This document shows positions 42,893 to 51,654 of a stretch of DNA of 60,306 bases, piece by piece; position 1 is the stretch's first letter, and every line of letters starts with the position of its first letter. The stretch is from the NCBI RefSeq assembly GCF_001641085.1, contig NZ_LXIE01000028.1:1-60306 (forward strand), given 5' to 3'. The notes below the pieces were generated by a model that ran no database searches, was not told where the DNA came from, and was given only the letters and a program-made list of their open reading frames with translations. This DNA comes from Aequorivita soesokkakensis. GTDB taxonomy: Bacteria; Bacteroidota; Bacteroidia; Flavobacteriales; Flavobacteriaceae. The position numbers and the translations under genes were made by a program.

Positions 42893-45505
42893 ATGAACTC
42901 GAAGGAAACCCGTTCCAAATTTTTAGAATTTTTCAAGTCCAAACAGCACCTCATTGTTCCATCTGCGCCAATGGTTGTAAAAAACGATCCAACGCTGATG
43001 TTTACCAATAGCGGGATGGCTCCGTTTAAGGAATATTTCCTAGGAAATGGGAAACCAAAAAGCAACCGAATCGCCGATACCCAAAAATGTCTTCGCGTAA
43101 GCGGAAAACACAATGATCTTGAAGAAGTGGGAATGGATACTTATCACCACACCATGTTCGAAATGTTGGGGAATTGGAGTTTTGGAGATTATTTCAAAAA
43201 AGAAGCAATTGAATGGGCGTGGGAACTTTTGACCGAAGTTTATAAAATTGATAAAGATATACTGTACGTAACCATTTTTGAAGGCGATGAAAGTGAAGGT
43301 TTGGAGCGCGATACCGAAGCCTACGATCTTTGGAAACAATTTGTTCCCGAAGACCGAATTCTGAATGGAAACAAAAAAGACAATTTTTGGGAAATGGGCG
43401 ACCAAGGTCCCTGCGGGCCGTGTAGCGAAATACACGTAGATATTCGTTCTGCGGAAGAAAAGGAGAAAATTCCAGGAAAGGATTTGGTGAATAACGACCA
43501 TCCGCAAGTAGTGGAAATCTGGAACTTGGTTTTTATGCAGTTCAACCGAAAAGCCAACGGCAGTCTTGAAAAATTACCTGCGCAGCACGTTGATACGGGA
43601 ATGGGTTTTGAGCGTTTGTGTATGGTTTTGCAGAACAAACAGAGCAATTATGACACCGATGTTTTCACGCCGTTAATTCGTGAAATTGGAGCGATTACAA
43701 ATACGAACTACGGAAAAGACGAAAAGAAGGACATAGCAACGCGAGTAATTGCAGACCACGTTCGTGCGGTTGCGTTTTCAATTGCAGATGGACAACTTCC
43801 GAGCAATACGGGAGCTGGTTACGTGATCCGAAGAATATTGAGAAGGGCAATCCGCTACGGATTTACGTTTTTGGACAAAAAAGAACCTTTTATTTATAAA
43901 TTGATTGAAACGTTGAGCGCGCAAATGGGCGATGCCTTTCCAGAGCTTATTACTGAAAAGAACTTAATTACAAACGTTATCCGCGAAGAGGAAAATTCTT
44001 TTTTACGAACGCTGGACCAAGGTTTGGTGTTGCTTGAAAACGTTATTGAAACTGCTGATTCCAAAGAAATTTCTGGTAAAAAAGCATTTGAATTGTACGA
44101 TACTTTCGGTTTCCCGATAGATTTAACGGCATTGATTCTTCGCGAACGCGGTTATTCCTTAAATGAAAAGGAATTTGATGCAGAACTTCAGCAGCAAAAA
44201 GATCGTTCCCGCGCCGCAACAAAAGTGGAAACGGGCGATTGGGTTGTTTTGGAAAAAGATGATGTAGAGGAATTTGTAGGTTATGATACCTTGGAAACCC
44301 AAGTAAAAATTACACGTTATCGAAAAGTGGACAGCAAAAAGGAAGGCGAAATGTACCAACTCGTTTTCAACCTAACCCCTTTTTATCCCGAAGGTGGAGG
44401 CCAAGTGGGCGATAAAGGCTATTTGGAAGCAGCCGATGGCGGCGTTACTTATATTGTTGACACCAAAAAGGAGAACAATTTAATAATCCATTTTACAAAG
44501 ACACTTCCGCGAAATCCTGAAACTACTTTTAAAGCGGTGGTTGATGAAAAACAACGAAGCAGAACAGCTTCAAATCACACAGCAACGCATTTGCTCCACC
44601 AAGGTTTGCGCAATATTCTTGGCGAACACGTGGCGCAAAAAGGAAGTATGGTTCACAGCAGAAATTTGCGTTTTGACTTTTCACATTTCGCAAAAGTGAG
44701 TGATGAGGAGTTGAAACAAGTTGAAGATTTTGTGAATGCAAGAATCCGCGAAGGAATCGCTTTGGAAGAGCGAAGAAATATTCCCTATCAACAAGCCATA
44801 GACGAGGGCGCCATTGCGCTTTTCGGTGAAAAATATGGCGATGCCGTTCGCGCGATAAAATTTGGAAAATCGATGGAGCTTTGCGGCGGAACGCACGTGC
44901 CGAATACGAATGATATTTGGCATTTTATAATCACTTCCGAAGGGGCGGTTGCATCTGGAATTAGAAGGATTGAAGCAATTACTGGAGATGCTGCAAAACA
45001 GTATTTTATTGATAGAAGTGAATCGTTCGCATCGCTTCAAAAAGCATTGAACAATGCACAAGACCCCGTAAAAGCTGTGGAAAGTTTGCAGGAAGAAAAC
45101 AGTGCCTTGCAAAAACAAATTCAGCAATTGTTAAAGGATAAAGCGAAGAATCTAAAAGGCGAATTAAAAGCTGAAATTGCGCAAATAAACGGGGTGAATT
45201 TCCTTGCTAAAAAAATAGATTTAGATGCAGGCGGAATGAAGGATTTGGCTTTTGAAATGGGCGGCGAAACTGAAAATCTCTTTGTGGTTTTTGGTGCTGA
45301 ACACGACGGAAAAGTGTTGCTTGCTTGCTATATTTCAAAAGAATTGGCCAGTGAAAAAAACCTTGATGCAGGAAAGATTATTCGCGAACTTGGAAAATAC
45401 ATTCAAGGCGGTGGCGGCGGACAGTCTTTCTTTGCAACTGCGGGAGGAAAGAATGCTGCCGGAATTGACGAAGCTTTGGAAAAAGCAAAAGAATTTTTAA
45501 AGTAA
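42893..45505 (+). CDS. alaS: Alanine-tRNA ligase
   Basis: It charges tRNA-Ala and edits mischarged tRNA. The 870 residues show the class II catalytic domain ([35 protein letters not shown]), the editing domain zinc motif HTATHLL and its partner CGGTH, and the C-terminal coiled coil and Gly-rich DHHA1 domain ([17 protein letters not shown]). The length is normal and the gene complete. Palindrome copy 3 follows the stop. Confidence 0.98.
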   Translation: MNSKETRSKFLEFFKSKQHLIVPSAPMVVKNDPTLMFTNSGMAPFKEYFLGNGKPKSNRIADTQKCLRVSGKHNDLEEVGMDTYHHTMFEMLGNWSFGDYFKKEAIEWAWELLTEVYKIDKDILYVTIFEGDESEGLERDTEAYDLWKQFVPEDRILNGNKKDNFWEMGDQGPCGPCSEIHVDIRSAEEKEKIPGKDLVNNDHPQVVEIWNLVFMQFNRKANGSLEKLPAQHVDTGMGFERLCMVLQNKQSNYDTDVFTPLIREIGAITNTNYGKDEKKDIATRVIADHVRAVAFSIADGQLPSNTGAGYVIRRILRRAIRYGFTFLDKKEPFIYKLIETLSAQMGDAFPELITEKNLITNVIREEENSFLRTLDQGLVLLENVIETADSKEISGKKAFELYDTFGFPIDLTALILRERGYSLNEKEFDAELQQQKDRSRAATKVETGDWVVLEKDDVEEFVGYDTLETQVKITRYRKVDSKKEGEMYQLVFNLTPFYPEGGGQVGDKGYLEAADGGVTYIVDTKKENNLIIHFTKTLPRNPETTFKAVVDEKQRSRTASNHTATHLLHQGLRNILGEHVAQKGSMVHSRNLRFDFSHFAKVSDEELKQVEDFVNARIREGIALEERRNIPYQQAIDEGAIALFGEKYGDAVRAIKFGKSMELCGGTHVPNTNDIWHFIITSEGAVASGIRRIEAITGDAAKQYFIDRSESFASLQKALNNAQDPVKAVESLQEENSALQKQIQQLLKDKAKNLKGELKAEIAQINGVNFLAKKIDLDAGGMKDLAFEMGGETENLFVVFGAEHDGKVLLACYISKELASEKNLDAGKIIRELGKYIQGGGGGQSFFATAGGKNAAGIDEALEKAKEFLK

Positions 45506-45507
45506 TG

Positions 45508-45568
45508 CTTCGCGTTCTCTGCGCCTCTGCGGTGTAAATTTTACCGCAAAGACGCAAAGTTCGCAGAG
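45508..45568. repeat. GCGTTCTCTGCGCC palindrome, copy 3 (alaS-GSCFA)
   Basis: Arms at 45508-45533 and 45543-45568 are close to perfect complements. It is a solo copy with no GxxExxY gene, two bases after the alaS stop. Confidence 0.85.
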
Positions 45569-45584
45569 GTTTTCGCCGATAATA

Positions 45585-46541
45585 ATGAAACTCCAAACCG
45601 AAATACCGCTAAAACCCGAAGAAAATCAAATAGATTATTCCTCAAAAATACTTTTGTTGGGAAGTTGTTTTTCGGAAAATATTGGGGCGAAGTTTGAATA
45701 CTTTAAATTTCAGAATTTACAGAATCCGTTTGGGGTTATTTTCAATCCAGTTTCAATTGAAAGATTAGTTGTACGGGCGATTGAAAACAACCCTTTTTCA
45801 GAAGAAAACATCTTTGAGCATAATGGAATTTGGAAATGTTTTGAAGTACATTCCGAGCTTTCAGCTCCGAATAAAAGTGAATTTTTAAGAAATCTAAATT
45901 CAGCACTTCAAAATTTACGGGAAGCTTTATTTTCTTCAACACATATCATTATCACTTTTGGCACTTCGTGGGTTTATAGAAAAACTGAAACCAATGAAAT
46001 TGTAGCCAATTGCCATAAACTTCCGCAGCAAAATTTTCAAAAGGAATTGCTTTCCATTGAAACCATTTCGAAAAGCCTTCAAAATATTTTTAGTCGAATT
46101 TCAGAAATAAACCCAGCCGCGACAATTATAAACACCGTTTCGCCCGTGCGGCATATTAAAGATGGTTTTGTAGAAAATTCGCTCAGTAAAGCTTATTTAC
46201 TTTCGGCAATTCACCAATCTTTGTCACTTCGAGCGCAGTCGAGAAGTTATTATTATTTTCCGTCGTTTGAAATATTGATGGACGAACTTCGTGATTACCG
46301 CTTTTACGCCGAGGATTTACTTCACCCAAACAAAACCGCTATCGAAATTATTTGGCAGAAATTTTCTGAAGTGTGGATTGGTTCGGAAACAGAAACGCTA
46401 CAGAAAGAAATTGTGTCCATTCAAAATGGTTTGCTTCACAGACCTTTCAACCCGCAAAGCAAGGAACATCTACAATTTTCTGAAAAACTCCAGCAAAAAA
46501 TAACTTCGCTTAAACAACATTACCCACACATTATATTTTAA
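45585..46541 (+). CDS. GSCFA domain protein
   Basis: A 318-residue protein of the GSCFA family, named for the motif visible here as LLLGSCFSENIGAKF (residues 23-37). A conserved TFGTSWVYRKTE follows near 124. It resembles SGNH-hydrolase-like proteins, but its substrate is unknown. Residues 216-220 (R-A-Q-S-R) are encoded by an interspersed repeat (core 46231-46242), in the same frame as the copy in paaH. There is no signal peptide. Confidence 0.88.
   Translation: MKLQTEIPLKPEENQIDYSSKILLLGSCFSENIGAKFEYFKFQNLQNPFGVIFNPVSIERLVVRAIENNPFSEENIFEHNGIWKCFEVHSELSAPNKSEFLRNLNSALQNLREALFSSTHIIITFGTSWVYRKTETNEIVANCHKLPQQNFQKELLSIETISKSLQNIFSRISEINPAATIINTVSPVRHIKDGFVENSLSKAYLLSAIHQSLSLRAQSRSYYYFPSFEILMDELRDYRFYAEDLLHPNKTAIEIIWQKFSEVWIGSETETLQKEIVSIQNGLLHRPFNPQSKEHLQFSEKLQQKITSLKQHYPHIIF
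46226..46246. repeat. REP-like repeat inside the GSCFA coding sequence
   Basis: CACTTCGAGCGCAGTCGAGA with core GAGCGCAGTCGA at 46231-46242 is read in frame as L-R-A-Q-S-R. Confidence 0.8.
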
Positions 46542-46561
46542 GATTGTTGCCGAAACTTAAA

Positions 46562-46649
46562 TTGGTGCGCATCAATTTGTTGATTGGTACGCACTAAATT
46601 GATAGTTGGTACGCATCAAACCCTTAATTGTTGCGCACCAAAATAAATT
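46562..46649. repeat. Four 22-bp phased TTGGTACGCATCAA repeats
   Basis: Units start at 46562, 46584, 46606 and 46628, exactly 22 bp apart: TTGGTGCGCATCAA, TTGGTACGCACTAA, TTGGTACGCATCAA and TTGTTGCGCACCAA. The last is nearly the reverse complement of the first. Two helical turns per unit put all sites on one DNA face, as for an operator array. The array lies upstream of the response-regulator-type dyad of the DUF6252 gene. Confidence 0.8.
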
Positions 46650-46659
46650 TTCAGAAAAG

Positions 46660-46708
46660 AATACGTCAATTGCCGTATTGTCTGCCTTTTGGTTTTAGGG
46701 CAATTTTG
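46660..46708 (+). promoter_or_regulatory. Dyad A and promoter of the DUF6252-type lipoprotein gene
   Basis: The dyad AATACGTCAATTGCCGTATT at 46660-46679 has one mismatched pair. A -7-like box CAATTTTG lies at 46701-46708, and the box starts 31.5 bp after the dyad centre. The same spacing is found at sites B, C and D. Confidence 0.65.
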
Positions 46709-46761
46709 CTTCAACAATTAATCACGTATTCGCCAAGAGCGGAACACTAAACCCAAATAGT

Positions 46762-47280
46762 ATGAAAACTTTTAAAAAATCAATTTTAGTATTAATGGCA
46801 GTTGTTGCCGTAAGTTTAACTTCTTGTAAAAAAGATGATGATGGCGGCGGAGGCGGAAGTGCTGGTTCTGGAACTGTTGTTGCCAAAGTGAACGGTAATA
46901 ATTTTACCTCACTTGATATAGCTTCAACTGCTAGCCAGTCTACAGGTGGCGGAAGTACTACAATTACACTTCAAGGTTCTGATGCTTCTGGAAAAGGAAT
47001 CTTTATTATCATCAATAATTATGATGGTACAGGTACTTATGAGTTCAGCGATTCAAATGTATTTGTAACCGCTACTTATGTAGAGGCAAATGTGAACAAT
47101 CCACAAAATTCACAAACTTGGTCTGCTCCTTATCAAGGTAGTGGGGTAGTTGGGGAAGTAAAAATTTCTGAAAAAACAGATACTAAAATCAAAGGTACAT
47201 TCAACTTTATGGCTAAAAACGTAAACGGGGATCAGTCAATAAAAAATATTACGGACGGTTCTTTCGATTTAAATTTTTAA
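46762..47280 (+). CDS. DUF6252-like lipoprotein
   Basis: A 172-residue protein with a lipobox at C22 (VAVSLTSCKK) and an acidic Gly-rich linker. A beta-sandwich-like domain follows (VVAKVNGNNFTSLDIAST, TITLQGSDASGKGIFIIINN, GEVKISEKTDTKIKGTFNF). It is probably exported to the outer membrane. It is preceded by the 22-bp repeat array and dyad A and may be a highly regulated surface protein. I am fairly confident about the family and not about the function. Confidence 0.7.
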   Translation: MKTFKKSILVLMAVVAVSLTSCKKDDDGGGGGSAGSGTVVAKVNGNNFTSLDIASTASQSTGGGSTTITLQGSDASGKGIFIIINNYDGTGTYEFSDSNVFVTATYVEANVNNPQNSQTWSAPYQGSGVVGEVKISEKTDTKIKGTFNFMAKNVNGDQSIKNITDGSFDLNF

Positions 47281-47370
47281 TAGCCACACGCACTTAAGAA
47301 AATCTCTATGTTGAGGTTTTTACGTGGGCCGGGGGTGAAACGCAAGTTTTTCTTCCGGTTTTTTTTATGA

Positions 47371-47402
47371 AGTCGATGAGTTGAGAAGTCGATGGGTTGA
47401 GA
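47371..47402. repeat. 16-bp tandem repeat AGTCGATGAGTTGAGA
   Basis: Two copies (47371-47386, 47387-47402) differ at one base. It is another simple-word stretch comparable to the cassette arms. Confidence 0.7.
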
Positions 47403-47449
47403 AGTTTTGGCATCACTTTAGTTTTAGAATTTGAAACCTGAAATTTCAA

Positions 47450-47499
47450 CAATACGGCAATTGCCGTATTGTTTGCACCTTTGTTAAAAAGCATCTTTG
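47450..47499 (+). promoter_or_regulatory. Dyad B, perfect 22-bp palindrome, and promoter
   Basis: The palindrome CAATACGGCAATTGCCGTATTG (trimmed core AATACGGCAATTGCCGTATT, 47451-47470) is perfect and can be extended to 47448-47473. A -7-like box CATCTTTG lies at 47492-47499, again 31.5 bp after the dyad centre. Confidence 0.7.
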
Positions 47500-47505
47500 T
47501 ATAGG

Positions 47506-47609
47506 AAATTTAAAGTGATCTACTAACCAGATTATTTTTCAAATGCAAACGAGTTGAGGGGCGTTTGCAGTTCTGAAACCCCATGTTCAACTATGGGGTT
47601 TTTATTTTT
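47506..47609 (+). ncRNA. Putative small RNA or attenuated leader upstream of the DUF6498 gene
   Basis: Downstream of promoter B the transcript would contain a hairpin (TGCAAAC 47544-47550 / GTTTGCA 47563-47569). A terminator follows (AACCCCAT 47577-47584 / ATGGGGTT 47593-47600 and a T-run to 47609). The terminator ends 32 bases before the DUF6498 start. GTTGAGGGG (47553-47561) could pair with CCCC and TCAAC of the terminator, offering an alternative fold. The 5' end is inferred from the -7 box. Confidence 0.45.
47577..47609 (+). terminator. Terminator-like hairpin in the leader of the DUF6498 gene
   Basis: A perfect 8-bp stem AACCCCAT / ATGGGGTT with an 8-base loop is followed by TTTATTTTT. 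Confidence 0.7.
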
Positions 47610-47641
47610 AAGCCTCCAACTACTGAAATAAAATATAGACT

Positions 47642-48367
47642 ATGTGGAATGCAATCCTGATGCCAACCAAAAGCAATGCTATTTTATGGGCTAACGCGCT
47701 TTTTCTTTTCTTGCTTTTGGCATTGCATATGGCAGACCCACTTACCATTGTGTTTGCCTATTTTTTGGAAACTATCATTATTGGTGTAATTCATTTATTG
47801 AAATTATGGTTGGTAGGTAAATACGGAAATAAATCCACAGATCCCAAGAAACAGCTTACGGGCATTCCGTTGATGATTTTCTTTTGCTTCCATTATGGAA
47901 TGTTTGTGGCCATTCAATCTGTTTTTGCTTTTTCGCTTTTTGAAAGCAGTATTCCTGGTTTAGAAGATGGGTTCCACTTAATTCATAATTACACATTTAT
48001 TCTTGGTAGTGCAGGGATGCCGATTATTTTGGCTTCTATAATTGTAAATAATCTGACTTATTTCTACACCAATTTTTGGCGAAACGAAAAATATAGGGAA
48101 TATACGCCGGACGGTATTTTAATGAAACCCTATGTGCGTATTTTCATTCAGCAGTTTGTGGTTATTCTGGCTTTTTTCTTTTACATGCTTTTTAATAGCG
48201 GAATGATAGCAGCGGTGCTTTTGATACTCTTTAGGCTTTTTGTGGATTTAATAATGTTCTCTATAAAAAAGGACAGTGCAACCTTGGAAATTCTTTCGAA
48301 AAAACTTGCAAAGACTCCCGAACAATATCCAGAAATTAAAAAGCAACTACAGGAATATAGTGAGTGA
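47642..48367 (+). CDS. DUF6498-type integral membrane protein
   Basis: A 241-residue membrane protein with about six predicted segments, including NALFLFLLLALHMADPLTIV and PLMIFFCFHYGMFVAIQSVF. The IFAYFLETIIIGVIHLLKL-like segment after the first helix and the HYGMF motif fit DUF6498. Its function is unknown. It lies behind the perfect dyad B and the terminator-like leader. The next small membrane-protein gene follows after 21 bases. Confidence 0.75.
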   Translation: MWNAILMPTKSNAILWANALFLFLLLALHMADPLTIVFAYFLETIIIGVIHLLKLWLVGKYGNKSTDPKKQLTGIPLMIFFCFHYGMFVAIQSVFAFSLFESSIPGLEDGFHLIHNYTFILGSAGMPIILASIIVNNLTYFYTNFWRNEKYREYTPDGILMKPYVRIFIQQFVVILAFFFYMLFNSGMIAAVLLILFRLFVDLIMFSIKKDSATLEILSKKLAKTPEQYPEIKKQLQEYSE

Positions 48368-48388
48368 TTTTATGAAAAATAAATCTCT

Positions 48389-48649
48389 ATGAAAAATCAA
48401 ACAAAAGCACTTTTGTATAATTCCTTAGCATTGTTTTTTGGAATAATTGCACTTTTAACATCTTGGCTTTGGGCGTATTATGTCAACCTTTTTATTGCTT
48501 TCCCAAGCCTTATCGCAGCTTTTTTTCTTTGTAAGTCTGCCAATAAAGCTATGCCGGGCAACTTGTTTTCAAAAGTAAATTACGTTTTGATAGCCACATC
48601 GGTGGTAGTGGCATTTGTAACATTAATTATTTTATTGTTGAAGAATTAA
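48389..48649 (+). CDS. Small membrane protein, uncharacterised
   Basis: An 86-residue protein with three hydrophobic stretches (LALFFGIIALLTSWLWAYYV, NLFIAFPSLIAAFFLC and VLIATSVVVAFVTLIILLL). No family is recognised. It is cotranscribed with the DUF6498 gene by spacing (21 bases). Confidence 0.65.
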   Translation: MKNQTKALLYNSLALFFGIIALLTSWLWAYYVNLFIAFPSLIAAFFLCKSANKAMPGNLFSKVNYVLIATSVVVAFVTLIILLLKN

Positions 48650-48722
48650 TTTTTTTGCAAACAATAAAACAACTGTCTTATAGGCTTACATTTTTTTTAA
48701 AAATACAAATATCACCCAATCA

Positions 48723-48771
48723 AATAGGGCATTTGCCCTATATTAAAAATTTAGAAAGAAACCTATCTTTA
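48723..48771 (+). promoter_or_regulatory. Dyad C and promoter of the histidine kinase operon
   Basis: AATAGGGCATTTGCCCTATA at 48723-48742 fits the dyad consensus in 16 of 20 positions. The box TATCTTTA lies at 48764-48771, exactly 31.5 bp after the dyad centre. Confidence 0.65.
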
Positions 48772-48794
48772 AAGTTTAAATCTAGCATACCTTT

Positions 48795-49037
48795 ATGTAT
48801 TTGCCATTAATCATACTTTTAATAGTACTTGCCATTATTTTTGTGCTAATATTTTATTTTTATACTAAAAATAGAGCCATTAAGAATGCACATTCGTCAA
48901 AAATTGATAGATTGGAGCACGCTATTTTTTTAAATGGCAATCAAATAAAATTTAGAAATTCTGGATTGCAGGAGTATAGTTTTTTAAAGCACAATTTAAC
49001 AGAAGTGCTTGTAGTGCAACCAGAAATTATTCTGTAA
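48795..49037 (+). CDS. Small single-pass membrane protein upstream of the kinase
   Basis: An 80-residue protein with one N-terminal membrane helix (LPLIILLIVLAIIFVLIFYF) and a short cytoplasmic tail. The stop lies three bases before the histidine kinase ATG, so the two are cotranslated. It may be a kinase accessory protein; I recognise no family. Confidence 0.6.
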   Translation: MYLPLIILLIVLAIIFVLIFYFYTKNRAIKNAHSSKIDRLEHAIFLNGNQIKFRNSGLQEYSFLKHNLTEVLVVQPEIIL

Positions 49038-49040
49038 AAT

Positions 49041-50816
49041 ATGGTGAGATTTTTACTTCTTTTTTGTGTTTTGCTGGGCTCGGCCACTATTTATTCGCAG
49101 AATAAGCAACAAATAGATTCCATAAATAAACTTTATGTTCAAGGGCTCAATATTCCGCAAGACTCCATTGTTGCACTCTTTCAGAAAAATATAAAAGCAG
49201 CCGAAAAGATTTCTTATGAACTGGGAGTTGCGGATGGGTATTCGCAATTGGGATTGGTTTATAGTTATCAGGGCAAATATGAAGAAAGCACAAAAAGCAC
49301 AATTGAGGCTATAACTATTTATGAAAAGCTGAAGCAGACGGACAAAATTGCAGGCTATTATGCAGGTTTGGGCTATAGCATGAAATATCGCGATTTAAAG
49401 AATGCACTTTATTATATGCAAAAGGGAAAAGCAGTTGCAGAAGCCAATAAACTTGAAGAGCTGCTTAAAGATATTTACAACAATTACGGGGTTTTAAAAG
49501 AAATAAACAATGAGTTGGACAGTGCGCTATATTATTTTAATAGAGGGTTGGAAATTAAAATAAAAATTAACGACACTATAGGCATTCCCTACAGTTGGAG
49601 TAATATGGCAGGAGCTTATGGCTTGCAGGAAAATTTTTCAAAATCGAGGGAATATTTCAATAAATCACTTCAGCAACGATTGGTTTGGGCAGATTCTTTG
49701 GGAATTGCTGAGAATTACACACAATTGGGCGAGGTTTTTATGGCCGAAAAAAAATGGAACGACGCAATTCCATTTATGCATAAATCATTGCCCATTTCGC
49801 TTAAAAAGCAATATCGAAATCTTACGCAGTACAACTATAAAATGCTTTCAGATATATTCAAAAAACTGAACAATACAGATTCAGCATTGTATTATTTTGA
49901 GCAATATTCAGCAATTAAAGACAGCGTTCACAGTATAAAAGTGCAGGAAAGTATTGCTGCGCTCAATATTGAGTTTGAAACCGAAAAGAAGCAAAACGAA
50001 ATTCTGGAACAACGCGCCCAACTTGCGGAAAAGGATTTGGAAGTCCGCCGAAAAAACACTTTTATTTTTGGTAGTTTGGGTCTTGCTTTGATTTTGGGAC
50101 TATTGGGTTACTTGCTTTACAATCAGCAAAAAATGAAGAATCGACAACTTCAAAAAGAAACCGAATTGACCTCTGCTTTGGCAAAAATTGAAACCCAAAA
50201 CAAATTACAGGAACAACGTTTAAGAATTTCACGGGATTTGCACGACAACATTGGTGCGCAGCTTACTTTCATTATTTCCAGTATCGATAATTTAAAGTAT
50301 GGTTTTACGGATATAAGCGAAAAATTGGGTAATAAACTTATCGGTATCAGTAGCTTTACGCAACAGACAATCTATGAATTGCGCGATACCATTTGGGCGA
50401 TGAACAAGGAAAATATAACCTTTGAAGATCTGCAATCCCGTATTGCAAACTTTATTGAACACGCAAAAAACGCTTCCGAAAAAACTGATTTTTCGTTTAA
50501 CATTGATGAAAATGTTGATGAAACACATATTTTTTCTTCGGTGGAAGGAATGAATATTTACAGGATTATTCAAGAGGCCGTAAACAACGCTTTAAAATAT
50601 GCGTCAGCAGATGAAATTGAAGTAAATATTTCAGAAAAAGAAAACAAATACACAGTTGAAATCACAGATACCGGAATCGGCTTTGACCAAGACAGCACGG
50701 AACTTGGCAATGGATTGAACAATATGAAAAAGCGTTCCAGAGAGATTGGAGGAAACATTAAATTTGTTTCAAAAATGGGTAAGGGGACAAAAGTGGTTTT
50801 AAATTTTCCAAAATAG
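49041..50816 (+). CDS. TPR-containing sensor histidine kinase (HisKA_3 type)
   Basis: A 591-residue kinase. It has a signal peptide (FLLLFCVLLGSATIYSQN), about six tetratricopeptide repeats in the periplasm (residues ~50-300), a membrane helix near 345-366 (FIFGSLGLALILGLLGYLLY) and a coiled coil. The phosphoacceptor H401 lies in SRDLHDNIGAQLTFIISSID, and an HATPase domain follows (EAVNNALKYAS, DTGIGFDQ, GNGLNNMKKRSREIGG). It phosphorylates a NarL-type partner, surely the gene at 50929. The external signal is unknown. A terminator begins at its last base. Confidence 0.93.
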   Translation: MVRFLLLFCVLLGSATIYSQNKQQIDSINKLYVQGLNIPQDSIVALFQKNIKAAEKISYELGVADGYSQLGLVYSYQGKYEESTKSTIEAITIYEKLKQTDKIAGYYAGLGYSMKYRDLKNALYYMQKGKAVAEANKLEELLKDIYNNYGVLKEINNELDSALYYFNRGLEIKIKINDTIGIPYSWSNMAGAYGLQENFSKSREYFNKSLQQRLVWADSLGIAENYTQLGEVFMAEKKWNDAIPFMHKSLPISLKKQYRNLTQYNYKMLSDIFKKLNNTDSALYYFEQYSAIKDSVHSIKVQESIAALNIEFETEKKQNEILEQRAQLAEKDLEVRRKNTFIFGSLGLALILGLLGYLLYNQQKMKNRQLQKETELTSALAKIETQNKLQEQRLRISRDLHDNIGAQLTFIISSIDNLKYGFTDISEKLGNKLIGISSFTQQTIYELRDTIWAMNKENITFEDLQSRIANFIEHAKNASEKTDFSFNIDENVDETHIFSSVEGMNIYRIIQEAVNNALKYASADEIEVNISEKENKYTVEITDTGIGFDQDSTELGNGLNNMKKRSREIGGNIKFVSKMGKGTKVVLNFPK

Positions 50817-50848
50817 TGAGGACAAGCATACTGTCTTCACTTTTTTAT
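50816..50848 (+). terminator. Intrinsic terminator after the kinase gene
   Basis: GTGAGGACA (50816-50824) pairs with TGTCTTCAC (50832-50840) with one G-U pair and is followed by TTTTTTATTT. It separates kinase and regulator into two units. Confidence 0.8.
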
Positions 50849-50849
50849 T

Positions 50850-50898
50850 TATACGTCAATTGCCCTATTTTTTCAATAATTCATAAAAGGTATTTTTA
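50850..50898 (+). promoter_or_regulatory. Dyad D and promoter of the response regulator gene
   Basis: TATACGTCAATTGCCCTATT at 50850-50869 fits the dyad in 17 of 20 positions. The box TATTTTTA at 50891-50898 begins exactly 31.5 bp after the dyad centre; TATCTTTA at 50900 is an alternative. The start codon is at 50929. Confidence 0.6.
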
Positions 50899-50928
50899 GT
50901 ATCTTTAAAACAACTAACCGTACCAAAG

Positions 50929-51576
50929 ATGCTTAAAATTGCAATTGTTGACGACAACACTTTTCTTATAAACGCCATAAAGGAAAAACTTTCCTTTTTT
51001 GAAGATGTTTCCGTAAAGCATACTTCCTTGAACGGGAGCGAACTTCTCACAAAACTGCAAGAAAATCACAACCTCGATTTAATTTTGATGGATATTGAAA
51101 TGCCAGTTTTAAACGGTATTGAAACAACCCAAATAGTTAAGCAGAAATACCCGCACATCAAAATAATTATGCTCACCGCTTTTGACAATGACGAGCATAT
51201 TTTCAATGCGATAAAAGCTGGTGCTGACGGTTATTTGCTGAAAGAAATCAATCCAAAAGATTTATACGAAGGGATTTTGGAAACCTTGAATGGCGGTGCG
51301 GCGATGAATCCTTCCATTGCGATGAAAACCTTGAAATTGCTCAGAAATCCTATAGATATCCAAAACCCGCGCGATCAAGAAGAAATATCACTTTCCACAC
51401 GGGAAGTTGAGGTTTTGGAACAGCTAAGCAAAGGTTTGAGCTATACAGTAATTGCAGATCATCTTTTCCTTTCGCCCAGCACCGTTAGAAAACACATTGA
51501 AAACATCTACAAAAAATTGCAGGTGCACAGCAAGATTGAAGCCGTTCAAAAGGCAAGGAATCACAATATTATTTAA
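50929..51576 (+). CDS. NarL/LuxR-type response regulator
   Basis: A 215-residue regulator. The receiver domain has VDDN at 7-10, phosphoacceptor D55 in LILMDIEMP, and an IMLTAFDND block. A C-terminal LuxR-type helix-turn-helix (LSTREVEVLEQLSKGLSYTV, IADHLFLSPSTVRKHIENIY) follows. It is the partner of the preceding kinase. NarL-type regulators bind two-fold symmetric DNA, and four near-identical dyads lie upstream of this gene, the kinase operon and two neighbouring units. I infer autoregulation and local activation, as yet untested. Confidence 0.93.
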   Translation: MLKIAIVDDNTFLINAIKEKLSFFEDVSVKHTSLNGSELLTKLQENHNLDLILMDIEMPVLNGIETTQIVKQKYPHIKIIMLTAFDNDEHIFNAIKAGADGYLLKEINPKDLYEGILETLNGGAAMNPSIAMKTLKLLRNPIDIQNPRDQEEISLSTREVEVLEQLSKGLSYTVIADHLFLSPSTVRKHIENIYKKLQVHSKIEAVQKARNHNII

Positions 51577-51654
51577 GATTTTTCCTTTCTGAAAATAGTT
51601 GTAGTTTTATGTTTTTTATTTCTGAAAAATACTTCAGAAGATTAACCTATTACT

